The notes under the pieces: generated by a model | Databases searched by the model: none | What the model saw: the letters and a program-made list of their open reading frames with translations, nothing else | Told to the model about the DNA's origin: nothing | Position numbers and translations under genes: made by a program | Assembly: GCA_045651165.1 (NCBI GenBank) | Contig: JAZRRX010000058.1 | Location: 1 to 64,000, forward strand | Direction: 5' to 3' | Source: RGIG4608 sp045651165 | GTDB lineage: Bacteria > Bacillota > Clostridia > Oscillospirales > CAG-272 | Length of the DNA: 64,000 bases | In this document: one piece after another, positions 41,980-50,637 of the stretch | Position numbering within the stretch: the first letter of the stretch is position 1 | Layout: each line of letters starts with the position of its first letter

Positions 41980-42012
41980 AAAAAGCACTTGCATTTTGCA
42001 GGTGCTTTTTTC
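41980..42012 (+). terminator. Terminator of the CAU tRNA
   Basis: Stem AAAAGCACTTGCA/TGCAGGTGCTTTT (one G-U pair) followed by TTTTTTC, starting 3 nt after the CCA end. Confidence 0.88.
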
Positions 42013-42070
42013 ATTTGTATAAATTTAATGTTTTAATGGTGTCAAAAATAGCTATTTGTGTTCGAATTTG

Positions 42071-42099
42071 TTGACAAAAGCGCGAAAATTGGCTATAAT
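42071..42099 (+). promoter_or_regulatory. Promoter of the PAP2/SGNH gene pair
   Basis: TTGACA (42071-42076), 17-bp spacer, TATAAT (42094-42099): perfect consensus. Confidence 0.9.
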
Positions 42100-42134
42100 A
42101 GTTTATAATGATGTTTTGCCGGGGAGATAAATAT

Positions 42135-42590
42135 ATGAAGTGGTTACTTGACTTATTAAGAAATCCGTATTTAATTACTGTGCTTGTGGCATTTTTTGCA
42201 TCACAGACGATAAAATTGTTTACACACGCTATTGTATATAAAAAATTTGATATAAAACGATGGTTTGGTGACGGCGGTATGCCAAGCTCACACACAGCCA
42301 CCGTTTCATCAATGGCATTTTTTACGGGTATGACTTGCGGATTTGCAAGCTTTGAATTTGGCATTTCAATGCTTTTGTGTATGATTGTTTGCCGAGATGC
42401 CGTTGGTGTAAGAAACGAAACGGGTAAACAAGCCGTAATACTTAATGAACTTAAAAAGTTGATTGAAGGCAAAGAAGCTTCTCAAATCAAATTGAAGGAA
42501 TTCGTTGGACATAATCCTATTCAGGTGTTATTTGGCGTTATTCTTGGATTTCTTGTTGCTTGCTTTATGCATTTGGTGGTGTTTGTATGA
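42135..42590 (+). CDS. Divergent PAP2 family membrane protein (DUF212)
   Basis: 151 aa, three to four membrane segments. The family hallmark GGMPSSHTATVSSMAFFTG (phosphatase motif-like SSHT) and the late ...GHNPIQVLFGVILGF are present. Members are annotated as acid phosphatase/vanadium haloperoxidase-related; activity is unproven. I chose ATG 42135 with GGGGAG 8 nt upstream. Its stop overlaps the next start (ATGA). Confidence 0.9.
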   Translation: MKWLLDLLRNPYLITVLVAFFASQTIKLFTHAIVYKKFDIKRWFGDGGMPSSHTATVSSMAFFTGMTCGFASFEFGISMLLCMIVCRDAVGVRNETGKQAVILNELKKLIEGKEASQIKLKEFVGHNPIQVLFGVILGFLVACFMHLVVFV

Positions 42591-43309
42591 CTAAAAGAAC
42601 AAAGATTATTTTAATTTCATTGGCAATTATTCTCTTGCTTTCTCTTGTGTGTGGATTATTATATTTCTTTTTAGAATATTTACCCGAAAAGAAAAGAAAA
42701 GAGGAGCTTATCCGTGCGGCGCAGGAGTATTACAATCAAAAGCTTTTGCTCTATGCGGAAGAAAATAAAGCATATTCTGATTATGAGGTGGATATTGCAT
42801 TTATCGGTGACAGCTTGACTGACGGATATGATGTTGAAAAATATTATCCAGAATATAAAGTTGAAAATCGTGGAATTGGTGGCGATACCACGCACGGACT
42901 TTTGGCTCGACTTGACGTTTCTGTTTATCAACTTAAGCCGAAAGTTATAGTAATGCTTATTGGTGCAAACAATTTTGATACTATGCTTGATGATTATGAG
43001 CAGATAATTATAGGCATTAAAGAAAATTTGCCTGAAACGAAGCTCGTTATTTGCTCGTTGACATCAATGGGTGGAGAACTTTGGGGAAAGAACAATCACA
43101 AGGCCATATTAAATAACGTTCAAATAAAGGCTTATGCCGAAAAACACGAATGTCCTTACATTGATCTTTATACTGCTTTATTAAATATCGAAACAAATGA
43201 GATATACGAGCATTATACGACTGACGGTGGACATTTGACTGTGGCAGGATACGAAGTTTTCACATCTTGCGTTAAGCCTGTTGTTGATGAAATATTGAAA
43301 AACAAATGA
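42587..43309 (+). CDS. Membrane-anchored SGNH/GDSL-type hydrolase
   Basis: 240 aa. An N-terminal signal anchor (about 8-30) puts the catalytic domain outside. Block I is IAFIGDSLTDG (nucleophile Ser), the block II Gly is in NRGIGGDTT, block III is IGANNFD, and block V is TDGGHLTVAGY (catalytic Asp and His). Possible targets are acylated wall or capsule carbohydrates or lipids. It is coupled to the PAP2-like gene by a 4-nt overlap. Confidence 0.9.
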   Translation: MTKRTKIILISLAIILLLSLVCGLLYFFLEYLPEKKRKEELIRAAQEYYNQKLLLYAEENKAYSDYEVDIAFIGDSLTDGYDVEKYYPEYKVENRGIGGDTTHGLLARLDVSVYQLKPKVIVMLIGANNFDTMLDDYEQIIIGIKENLPETKLVICSLTSMGGELWGKNNHKAILNNVQIKAYAEKHECPYIDLYTALLNIETNEIYEHYTTDGGHLTVAGYEVFTSCVKPVVDEILKNK

Positions 43310-43343
43310 ACAAAATTTATCACAATTTATCTAGTGATGTTGA

Positions 43344-43372
43344 TTGACAAATTTGATAATATGTGGTAGAAT
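43344..43372 (+). promoter_or_regulatory. Promoter of the DUF3221-like lipoprotein
   Basis: TTGACA (43344-43349), 17-bp spacer, TAGAAT (43367-43372). Confidence 0.85.
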
Positions 43373-43413
43373 ATATGGGTGTAAATTGCAAACAATATTA
43401 TTGAGGTGCACAT

Positions 43414-43755
43414 ATGAAAAAAATCATTTTAATCGTTTCTGTTGTGCTTGTTTTGGCTCTCTTGGTGTCATGTTATATTACCGAGGAGGAGCAGAATATG
43501 GAAGGCGCTAAAATGACTGCTGTGATTAAAAACATTGCAGATAAAATTGAGGTTGAGGTAATTGAGGGTGATTACAACGTATCTGGAATATATTGGGTAA
43601 ATATTTCGTCCGATACGGTGTTTACAGATGAAAACAACGTTCGTTTATCTCTTTCTGATTTGAATGTTGGAGATATTATAGAAATCACCTATAGTGGTCA
43701 GGTGGCTTTGAGCTACCCACCACAAATATCTGCAAGAAAAATTCAAATTAAATAA
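43414..43755 (+). CDS. Small lipoprotein, DUF3221-like
   Basis: 113 aa with a lipoprotein signal peptide and lipobox LVSC (Cys20). The mature part is a small beta-barrel-like domain (EVIEGDYNVSGIYWVNISSDTVF...LNVGDIIEITYSG), consistent with DUF3221/YobA proteins of unknown function. GAGGTG precedes the ATG. Monocistronic. Confidence 0.8.
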   Translation: MKKIILIVSVVLVLALLVSCYITEEEQNMEGAKMTAVIKNIADKIEVEVIEGDYNVSGIYWVNISSDTVFTDENNVRLSLSDLNVGDIIEITYSGQVALSYPPQISARKIQIK

Positions 43756-43788
43756 AAAAATACGGAGCAATTTGCTCCGTATTTTTTA
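43756..43788. terminator. Bidirectional terminator, DUF3221 / YwaF-like
   Basis: Stem AAAATACGGAGCAA/TTGCTCCGTATTTT with A-run and T-run flanks between convergent genes. Confidence 0.9.
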
Positions 43789-44595
43789 TTACCAGTCATA
43801 TTTTTCGTCAATAATTTCGTCGATATATTCTTCTTCGTATTCTTCGTAATATTCGTCAATATCTTTGAGCTTTTCTCTAAGTGGCTTTCTTCTTCTTCTC
43901 TCATCGAGAATTTCGGGAAGATACCAATAAACGATATAGCCGAAAAGCAACGGCAATACCAAAATCATATACCAATATGGTGATGGGATGATAGCATAGA
44001 AGAAATTCAAAATTTCAGAAGTGGGTGCGAGTGTTGACATATAGTTTGCACCATCACTAACTGACCAACCATTCATAGAATTTATAACCAAATTTAATAT
44101 GTGTACTACTGTGAACACGAAAATTGTTAAAAGTATAATCGATTTTGCAATTTTTGTATATCTATGAACAAGTTCTAATTCGAAAAGCAAAATCGGAATG
44201 CCTGCGCTAAGCACGTGCATCATAAAATAAGTTATAAATTCAACAGAGAATACCTTAATATCTGCCATGGCTGTATTGAATACCAAGGCAATAATTGAGC
44301 CTGACGACCAAATGAGAAGGAGGTTACAAATTCTTTTGCCTCTTGTAAGAACAGCAAAGGGGAGAATAAGTGTGCTCATCGCCCAGAAACTCAAGGGGAG
44401 GTTTTTAAAGATATCCGCACCGCTTGAGATTAATCCGTAAACAACGTAACCCGCGCCGAATAAGGATAATGTGAACAAAGACAAAATCTGTATACTTCTC
44501 GTTTTTCTTCTGAGAATGAAATATATTATTATATTGATAGCAACTGCAAGCGCGAGCGTTATCAAATGTACTGTACCAAATGAGCCCCAAGTCAT
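43789..44595 (-). CDS. YwaF/TIGR02206-like integral membrane protein
   Basis: 268 aa with six to seven hydrophobic segments. The layout (HLITLALAV..., NLPLSFWAMSTLILPFAVLT, C-terminal PSPYWYMILVLPL) matches the YwaF/TIGR02206 group of unknown function. The ending is odd: about 45 residues very rich in Glu, Asp and Tyr (EYYEEYEEEYIDEIIDE), a strongly acidic cytosolic tail. AAGGAGG precedes the ATG. Confidence 0.8.
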   Translation of the reverse strand: MTWGSFGTVHLITLALAVAINIIIYFILRRKTRSIQILSLFTLSLFGAGYVVYGLISSGADIFKNLPLSFWAMSTLILPFAVLTRGKRICNLLLIWSSGSIIALVFNTAMADIKVFSVEFITYFMMHVLSAGIPILLFELELVHRYTKIAKSIILLTIFVFTVVHILNLVINSMNGWSVSDGANYMSTLAPTSEILNFFYAIIPSPYWYMILVLPLLFGYIVYWYLPEILDERRRRKPLREKLKDIDEYYEEYEEEYIDEIIDEKYDW

Positions 44596-44658
44596 ACTAA
44601 ACCCTCCTTAAGAATACTATATACTCAACAAAATAATACATATTAAGCATACAAAAAT

Positions 44659-44687
44659 ATGATAGCATAAAAAAGTGATTTTGTCAA
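44659..44687 (-). promoter_or_regulatory. Promoter of the YwaF-like gene (leftward)
   Basis: Minus strand TTGACA (44682-44687), 17-bp spacer, TATCAT (44659-44664). Confidence 0.8.
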
Positions 44688-44818
44688 TATCGATAAAAAA
44701 TTTATTAAATAATAACGAAAAAATATGACTAAAGTGTCAAAAAGTGTGCAAAATTACATTTTGAGGGGTGCGAGTGCTAAAAATCAATTGTAATTGAGAA
44801 AAAAATCTTAAAAAACTC

Positions 44819-44847
44819 TTGACAAAGTCATAGAAAAGTGGTAAATT
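44819..44847 (+). promoter_or_regulatory. Promoter of the hrcA heat-shock operon
   Basis: TTGACA (44819-44824), 17-bp spacer, TAAATT (44842-44847), immediately upstream of CIRCE. Confidence 0.85.
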
Positions 44848-44858
44848 AGTATCAGAAA

Positions 44859-44885
44859 TTAGCACTTGACACACAGGAGTGCTAA
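44859..44885 (+). promoter_or_regulatory. CIRCE operator (HrcA binding site)
   Basis: TTAGCACTT-N9-GAGTGCTAA, the classic inverted repeat with one mismatch in the left arm (T for C at its last base). It lies just after the promoter, so HrcA represses its own operon. Confidence 0.95.
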
Positions 44886-44909
44886 AAATTTAGAAAGTGA
44901 GGAAGTAAA

Positions 44910-45995
44910 ATGAGCCAATTTGACAGGGAATTAAGCGAAAGAAAAAAACAAATACTTAAAGCGGTCGTTGAAGCTCACATTGCCGCGGGTGAACCGGTCG
45001 GTTCAAAATTTCTCGTGCAGAGCAATTCACTTTCTTGCTCATCTGCCACGATAAGAAATGAAATGGCAGAGCTTGAGGAGATGGGTTACCTTGAACAACC
45101 CCACACATCGGCAGGACGTGTTCCAAGTGAGCTAGGTTACAGATTTTACGTTGACTCACTTCTTCAGCACTACGCGATGACAAATAAGGAGATTGACCAA
45201 ATTAATTCCTTATTAAAAATAAAGATGGGTGAGCTTGATAAAATTCTTGAGGTGGCGTCAAAGGTTGCATCAAACATTACCAATTACACGGGTATTGCGA
45301 TAAAACCCAAGCAAAGCTCAATAAAAATTTTGAAATATGAGATAGTTGGCATCGACAAGCATCAGTTTGCTATCGTTATGATACTTTCAACGGGTGCTAT
45401 AAAAACAAAGAAGGTTAAAATACCGATTGAGGTTGATGAGTTTTCACTCTCCCACCTCTCGGGCGCACTTAATGCTTATCTTACAGGACTTTGTGCAGAT
45501 GAAATTACTCTTACGTCCGTTATGAATCTTGAAAGGGCAATGGGAGATAATTCGATTTTGGTTAATGCCACAATCAAGGCAATATACGATACTATGAGTT
45601 CATTTGATGGTGGTGAACTTCACTATAGTGGACTCAATCATCTTTTGCAGTATCCCGAATATTCTGATGTGAATAAATTCGGTGAAATAATAAATACATT
45701 TGAAGAGAAGGATCAGTTACTTGAACTTGTTTCAGGAAGCAATGCGGACGATATCAACGTGCTTATCGGCTCTGAAAACAGTGTTAAGGTTATGAGCGAC
45801 TCTGCCATCGTATTTAAGCAAATTAAAAAGGACGGAAAAACAATCGGTGCTATCGGAGTTGTGGGTCCAAGACGAATGGACTATGCAAGAGTTTTGGCAA
45901 CTCTCAACGAACTTAGTGAAAACATTACCGACCTTATAGAAGATAGAAGATTATTAGGAGAAAACGGAGGAGATAGCGGTGCAGGAAGAAATTAA
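44910..45995 (+). CDS. hrcA: Heat-inducible transcription repressor HrcA
   Basis: 361 aa. It binds CIRCE and represses chaperone operons. The N-terminal winged helix (RKKQILKAVVEAHIAAGEP and SSATIRNEMAELEEMGYL) and the GAF-like dimerisation domain (about 110-330) are typical. GAGGAAG precedes the ATG. First gene of hrcA-grpE-dnaK-dnaJ-prmA; overlaps grpE by 17 nt. Confidence 0.97.
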   Translation: MSQFDRELSERKKQILKAVVEAHIAAGEPVGSKFLVQSNSLSCSSATIRNEMAELEEMGYLEQPHTSAGRVPSELGYRFYVDSLLQHYAMTNKEIDQINSLLKIKMGELDKILEVASKVASNITNYTGIAIKPKQSSIKILKYEIVGIDKHQFAIVMILSTGAIKTKKVKIPIEVDEFSLSHLSGALNAYLTGLCADEITLTSVMNLERAMGDNSILVNATIKAIYDTMSSFDGGELHYSGLNHLLQYPEYSDVNKFGEIINTFEEKDQLLELVSGSNADDINVLIGSENSVKVMSDSAIVFKQIKKDGKTIGAIGVVGPRRMDYARVLATLNELSENITDLIEDRRLLGENGGDSGAGRN

Positions 45996-46527
45996 GGATA
46001 CTGAAACAGTTGAAGAAACTGTAGAAGTTGAAGAAACAAAAAAAGAAAAGAAGAAAAACAAAAAGGCAGAGGCAGAAATTGCCGATCTTAAGGAAATTAT
46101 ACTCTCTAAAGAGCAAGAAATTGCAGAACTTAACGACAAGTATATGCGTCTTTATGCAGAATACGATAACTTCCGTCGCAGAAGCGCGAAGGAAAGAGAA
46201 AGCATCTATTTCGATGCAAAGAGTGATACACTTAAGAATATTCTCCCCATTCTTGATAATATGGAGAGAGCAACTGCTTTTACCGAAGCAGACAAGATTC
46301 TTGAGGGAATGAATTTAATTCTTAAAAGCTTTAACGAAAATTTCTCTAAAATGGACGTTAAAGAAATTGAAGCTCTTGGAAAAACATTTGACCCCAACGT
46401 TCACTATGCAGTTATGCATATAGAAGATGAAAGCTATGGAGAAAACGAAGTAGTTGAAGTTCTTCAAAAGGGTTATATCTGTGGTGATAAGGTCATAAGA
46501 TACGCAATGGTAAAGGTTGCAAACTAA
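45979..46527 (+). CDS. grpE: Nucleotide exchange factor GrpE
   Basis: 182 aa; ADP-release factor for DnaK. It starts with GTG 45979, supported by CGGAGGAG 6-7 nt upstream and overlapping the end of hrcA. A charged coiled coil occupies about 10-75, and the GrpE core includes YAEYDNFRRRSAKERE. The C-terminal beta domain has NVHYAVMHIED and VIRYAMVKV. Confidence 0.96.
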   Translation: MQEEIKDTETVEETVEVEETKKEKKKNKKAEAEIADLKEIILSKEQEIAELNDKYMRLYAEYDNFRRRSAKERESIYFDAKSDTLKNILPILDNMERATAFTEADKILEGMNLILKSFNENFSKMDVKEIEALGKTFDPNVHYAVMHIEDESYGENEVVEVLQKGYICGDKVIRYAMVKVAN

Positions 46528-46571
46528 ATTAGTTAAAAATTTTATTTATTATATTTGGAGGAAAAATTATT

Positions 46572-48404
46572 ATGGGAAAAATTATTGGTATTGACTTAGG
46601 AACAACAAACTCTTGTGTTGCAGTTTTTGAGGGTGGTGAGCCCGTTGTTATCCCTAATCCCGAGGGAGCAAGAACTACACCTTCTGTTGTAGCATTTACA
46701 AAAACAGGTGAAAGAATTATCGGTCAGGTTGCAAAGCGTCAGGCTATTACAAACCCCGAAAAGACAATTATGAGTATTAAGCGCCATATGGGTAGCGATT
46801 ACAAAGTGAATATTGACGGCAAGTCATACACTCCTCAGGAAATCTCTGCTATGACACTTCAGAAGCTCAAAGCAGACGCTGAGGCATATCTTGGTGCGCC
46901 CGTAACTGAAGCGGTTATCACAGTTCCTGCATACTTTAGTGATGCTCAGCGTCAGGCTACAAAGGACGCAGGTAAGATTGCAGGTCTTGAAGTTAAGAGA
47001 ATTATCAACGAGCCCACAGCAGCTGCTTTGGCTTATGGTATTGATAAAGAGAACGACCAGAAGGTTATGGTATTCGACCTTGGTGGTGGTACATTCGACG
47101 TATCCATTCTTGAAATTTCTGACGGTGTATTCGAAGTTCTTGCAACAAACGGTGACACAATGCTCGGTGGTGACGACTTTGACCAGCGCCTTATTGAATG
47201 GATGGTTAAGAAGTTCCAGACAGAAAACGGTGTTGACCTCAGAAGTGATAAGATGGTAATGCAGCGTCTTAAGGAAGCTGCTGAAAAGGCAAAGATTGAG
47301 CTTTCAGGTATGACAAGCACAAATATCAACTTGCCCTTCATCACAGCTACAGCTGCAGGCCCTCTCCACTTTGACGCAACTCTTACAAGAGCTGAATTCG
47401 ATAGAATTACAAGCGACCTTGTAGATAGATCCATTGTGCCCACAAAGAAGGCACTTGCTGACGCAGGTCTTTCTGTAAGCCAGATTGACAAGGTACTCCT
47501 TGTTGGTGGTTCAACAAGAATTCCCGCAGTTCAGGAAGCAGTTAAGAAGCTTATCGGCAAAGAGCCATTCAAGGGAATCAACCCCGACGAATGCGTAGCT
47601 GTTGGTGCTGCTATTCAAGCAGGTGTACTTGGTGGTGACGTAAAAGACCTTCTTCTTCTCGACGTTACACCTCTTTCACTTGGTATCGAAACACTCGGTG
47701 GTGTATTCAATAGAATTATTGATAGAAACACAACAATTCCTGTAAAGAAGAGCCAGATTTATTCAACTGCTGCTGACGGTCAGACATCGGTTGAAATTCA
47801 CATTCTTCAGGGTGAACGCGAAATGGCTGCTGGTAACACAACTCTTGGTAGATTCCACCTTGACGGAATTCCTGCAGCTCCCAGAGGAGTTCCTCAGATT
47901 GAGGTTACATTCGACATTGACGCTAACGGTATCGTTAACGTAAGCGCATGTGATAAGGGTACAGGCAAGCAGACAAATATTACAATCACTTCTTCAACAA
48001 ATATGAGTCAGGAAGATATCGATAGAGCAGTTCGTGATGCTGAAAGATTTGCAGAAGAAGATAAAAAGCAGAAGGAAGCAGTTGACGTGAAGAACCACGC
48101 TGATACACTTATTTTCCAGAGTGAAAAGACACTTGCAGAAATCGGTGATAAGCTCCCTGAGTCCGACCTTGCAGACGTTAAAGCAGGTATTGAAAAGCTT
48201 AAAGAAACTGTTAAGAGCAACGATACTGAGGCAATTAAGAGAGATACAGAAGCACTTCAACAGGCATTCTATGCTGTGTCTGAAAAGCTTTATAAACAGT
48301 CCGGCGCACAGGGTAACCCCGGTGCTGACTTTGGTGGCGCACAGGGTGATGCTGACAACGGCACGTACTATGACGCAGGTTTTGAAGATAAGACAAATCA
48401 GTAA
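46572..48404 (+). CDS. dnaK: Chaperone DnaK (Hsp70)
   Basis: 610 aa ATP-dependent chaperone. ATPase motifs GIDLGTTNSCVAV, VFDLGGGTFDVSIL and LVGGSTRIPAVQ are present, as are the linker DLLLLDVTPLSLG and the substrate-binding and lid domains. The tail is Gly/Asp-rich. Codon use is strongly biased (GGT, GTT, CTT, AAG), indicating high expression. GGAGG precedes the ATG. Confidence 0.98.
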   Translation: MGKIIGIDLGTTNSCVAVFEGGEPVVIPNPEGARTTPSVVAFTKTGERIIGQVAKRQAITNPEKTIMSIKRHMGSDYKVNIDGKSYTPQEISAMTLQKLKADAEAYLGAPVTEAVITVPAYFSDAQRQATKDAGKIAGLEVKRIINEPTAAALAYGIDKENDQKVMVFDLGGGTFDVSILEISDGVFEVLATNGDTMLGGDDFDQRLIEWMVKKFQTENGVDLRSDKMVMQRLKEAAEKAKIELSGMTSTNINLPFITATAAGPLHFDATLTRAEFDRITSDLVDRSIVPTKKALADAGLSVSQIDKVLLVGGSTRIPAVQEAVKKLIGKEPFKGINPDECVAVGAAIQAGVLGGDVKDLLLLDVTPLSLGIETLGGVFNRIIDRNTTIPVKKSQIYSTAADGQTSVEIHILQGEREMAAGNTTLGRFHLDGIPAAPRGVPQIEVTFDIDANGIVNVSACDKGTGKQTNITITSSTNMSQEDIDRAVRDAERFAEEDKKQKEAVDVKNHADTLIFQSEKTLAEIGDKLPESDLADVKAGIEKLKETVKSNDTEAIKRDTEALQQAFYAVSEKLYKQSGAQGNPGADFGGAQGDADNGTYYDAGFEDKTNQ

Positions 48405-48423
48405 AATCAATTAAATTTAGGCA

Positions 48424-48449
48424 AGGAAAGGGCAAAAACGCCCTTTCCT
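48424..48449 (+). other. Intercistronic hairpin between dnaK and dnaJ
   Basis: 10-bp stem AGGAAAGGGC/GCCCTTTCCT (48424-48433 with 48440-48449), not followed by a T-run. Probably a partial terminator or mRNA-stability element lowering dnaJ relative to dnaK. Confidence 0.6.
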
Positions 48450-48475
48450 ATGTCCGTTTATAAAGAGAGATAAAA

Positions 48476-49624
48476 ATGGCAGATAAGAGAGATTATTATG
48501 AGGTCTTGGGGCTTAATAAGGGCGCTGACGAGGCTTCAATAAAAAAAGCATATAGAACTCTTGCAAAGAAATATCATCCCGATATGAATCCCGGAAATGC
48601 CGAGGCAGAGCAGAAGTTCAAAGAGGTTAATGAGGCATATAGCGTGCTTTCTGACTCCGAGAAAAAGGCTCAATATGACCAATTCGGCCACGCGGCATTC
48701 GAACAGGGTGGTGGAGGATACGGTGGATACGGCGGATTCTCTGATTTCGGAGATATTGGTGATATCTTTAGTAGTTTCTTTGGTGGAGGATTTGGTGGTG
48801 GCTTTGGTGGTTCGTCATCAAGCAGAAGAAACGCTCCTCAAAGAGGTGAAGATATTGGTGTTCACATTACTCTAACATTTGAAGAAGCGGCTTTTGGCGT
48901 AAAGAAGGATATTTCCTATAAGAGAATACAAAAATGCGATGAATGTCATGGTTCGGGTGCTTCAAAGGGAACACAGGCAGAAACCTGCTCACATTGTAAC
49001 GGTACAGGTCAAAGACGCGTTATGCAGAGAATGGGTGGAATGCAGTTCCAGACAACTGTTACTTGTGATTCTTGTCGCGGAACGGGTAAGATTATCAAAA
49101 ATCCTTGCTCCAACTGTAGTGGAACGGGTTATGTTCGCATTATGAAGACACTTTCAGTTGACATTCCTGCGGGAATTGACAACGGAGAGAGAATTGCGCT
49201 TCGTGGCCAAGGTTCTGACGGCAGAAATGGTGGCCCTGCAGGAGATTTGATAATTACTGTTAGCATCAAGCCCCATAAGATATTCAAGCGCGAAAGATAC
49301 AATGTTTATTGTGATGTGCCGATTACTGTTGCAGAAGCAACTCTTGGCGCAGAGATTACAATTCCTTTGCTCGATGGTGAGCAGAAATATGAAATTCCAG
49401 ATGGCACACAACCAGGGACTCAGTTCACTCTCAAGGGAAAGGGAATACAGTACCTTAATTATCCCAATCGTAAGGGTGATTTGATATTTACTACTGTTGT
49501 TGAGATTCCTAAAGGACTCTCTCAAAAGCAGAAAGACCACATGCGCGCATTTGCCGATTCTTGTGGTGAGAACAATTACAAAAAGAGAACTAACTTCTTT
49601 AAAAATATTTTTGACAAAAAATAA
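48476..49624 (+). CDS. dnaJ: Chaperone DnaJ (Hsp40)
   Basis: 382 aa co-chaperone stimulating DnaK ATPase. The J domain has YHPDMN, followed by a Gly/Phe-rich linker (about 75-120). Four CxxCxGxG zinc motifs follow (CDECHGSG, CSHCNGTG, CDSCRGTG, CSNCSGTG), then the C-terminal client domain. All catalytic features intact. Confidence 0.98.
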   Translation: MADKRDYYEVLGLNKGADEASIKKAYRTLAKKYHPDMNPGNAEAEQKFKEVNEAYSVLSDSEKKAQYDQFGHAAFEQGGGGYGGYGGFSDFGDIGDIFSSFFGGGFGGGFGGSSSSRRNAPQRGEDIGVHITLTFEEAAFGVKKDISYKRIQKCDECHGSGASKGTQAETCSHCNGTGQRRVMQRMGGMQFQTTVTCDSCRGTGKIIKNPCSNCSGTGYVRIMKTLSVDIPAGIDNGERIALRGQGSDGRNGGPAGDLIITVSIKPHKIFKRERYNVYCDVPITVAEATLGAEITIPLLDGEQKYEIPDGTQPGTQFTLKGKGIQYLNYPNRKGDLIFTTVVEIPKGLSQKQKDHMRAFADSCGENNYKKRTNFFKNIFDKK

Positions 49625-49639
49625 GGAACGGAGAATATT

Positions 49640-50599
49640 ATGACAGATCCCGATTACATCTGTGGTGAAACTACCGAAATACAGGATTGGACACAAATTA
49701 AGGTTACTGTAAAACTTGAGGAGCTTGATACTGCAATGGCAGTTATGAGCGTGCTTGATAATAATCTTATGGTTGAGGACTATTCCGATATCGACCTTAA
49801 GACATGCTATGGCGACCTTATTGACGAGAGTATACTTAACGCGGACAAGACCGTGGCATCTGTTTCACTCTTTTTGCCCGCAGATCAAAACTATAATATG
49901 GCAATTTCTTTCATTCGCGAACGACTTGAGAGTGAGGGAGTTACTCCTAAAATTGAAATCGTTGGCGTAAATGTTGAGGACTGGGCAAATTCTTGGAAGA
50001 AGTATTATACCACGCTCCATATTGGAAAGAGAACAGTTATTGTTCCTATGTGGGAAGAATATGAGGCAAAAGAAAATGAAATCGTTGTTAAAATGGACCC
50101 AGGTATGGCATTTGGCACGGGCTCACATGAAACAACACGTCTTGTTATCGAATTGCTTGAAAAGTACACAAAACAGGGAGTTAGAATGCTTGACGTTGGT
50201 TGTGGAAGCGGTATTCTTGCAATTTGCGCATCAAAGCTTGGCGCAGGTGAGTGCAAGGCATATGATATCGACCCCATTGCAGTTAAGGTTGCTAACGAGA
50301 ACATAGCCGAAAGTGGTCAAGAGAATATTACTTGTGAGGTTTCTGACCTTTTAAAGCAGGTTGACCTTGACGGTGGCAAATATGATCTCATTTGTGCTAA
50401 CATCGTTGCCGACATCATTATAAGAATGACACCCGACATCGGTAGATTTATGAAGGACGATTGTGTTCTTCTTTGCTCGGGCATTATTCGTGAAAGAGCA
50501 GATGATGTTATATCAAAGCTTAATGAATATGCGCTTAAAGTCGTTGAAAGAATTGACGATAACGGCTGGTGCGCCCTCGCTGTTATGAAGAACAAATAA
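49640..50599 (+). CDS. prmA: Ribosomal protein L11 methyltransferase
   Basis: 319 aa; trimethylates ribosomal protein L11. N-terminal substrate domain, then SAM motifs FGTGSHETTRL and MLDVGCGSGILAI. Commonly last in clostridial dnaK operons, as here. AAGGAACGGAG precedes the ATG. Confidence 0.95.
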   Translation: MTDPDYICGETTEIQDWTQIKVTVKLEELDTAMAVMSVLDNNLMVEDYSDIDLKTCYGDLIDESILNADKTVASVSLFLPADQNYNMAISFIRERLESEGVTPKIEIVGVNVEDWANSWKKYYTTLHIGKRTVIVPMWEEYEAKENEIVVKMDPGMAFGTGSHETTRLVIELLEKYTKQGVRMLDVGCGSGILAICASKLGAGECKAYDIDPIAVKVANENIAESGQENITCEVSDLLKQVDLDGGKYDLICANIVADIIIRMTPDIGRFMKDDCVLLCSGIIRERADDVISKLNEYALKVVERIDDNGWCALAVMKNK

Positions 50600-50606
50600 A
50601 GCAAAT

Positions 50607-50637
50607 AAAAAAGAGGAGCCGGAGCTCCTCTTTTTTA
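50607..50637. terminator. Bidirectional terminator, prmA / flavodiiron protein
   Basis: Stem AAGAGGAGC/GCTCCTCTT (50611-50619 with 50624-50632) with A-run and T-run flanks at the end of the heat-shock operon. Confidence 0.92.

Larger units (their letters stand above)
44596..44909. other. Divergent regulatory region YwaF-like / hrcA (314 bp)
   Basis: Contains the leftward promoter for the YwaF-like gene (44659-44687), a lone CIRCE half-site GAGTGCTAA (44772-44780), the hrcA promoter (44819-44847) and a full CIRCE (44859-44885). No ORF. Confidence 0.7.
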
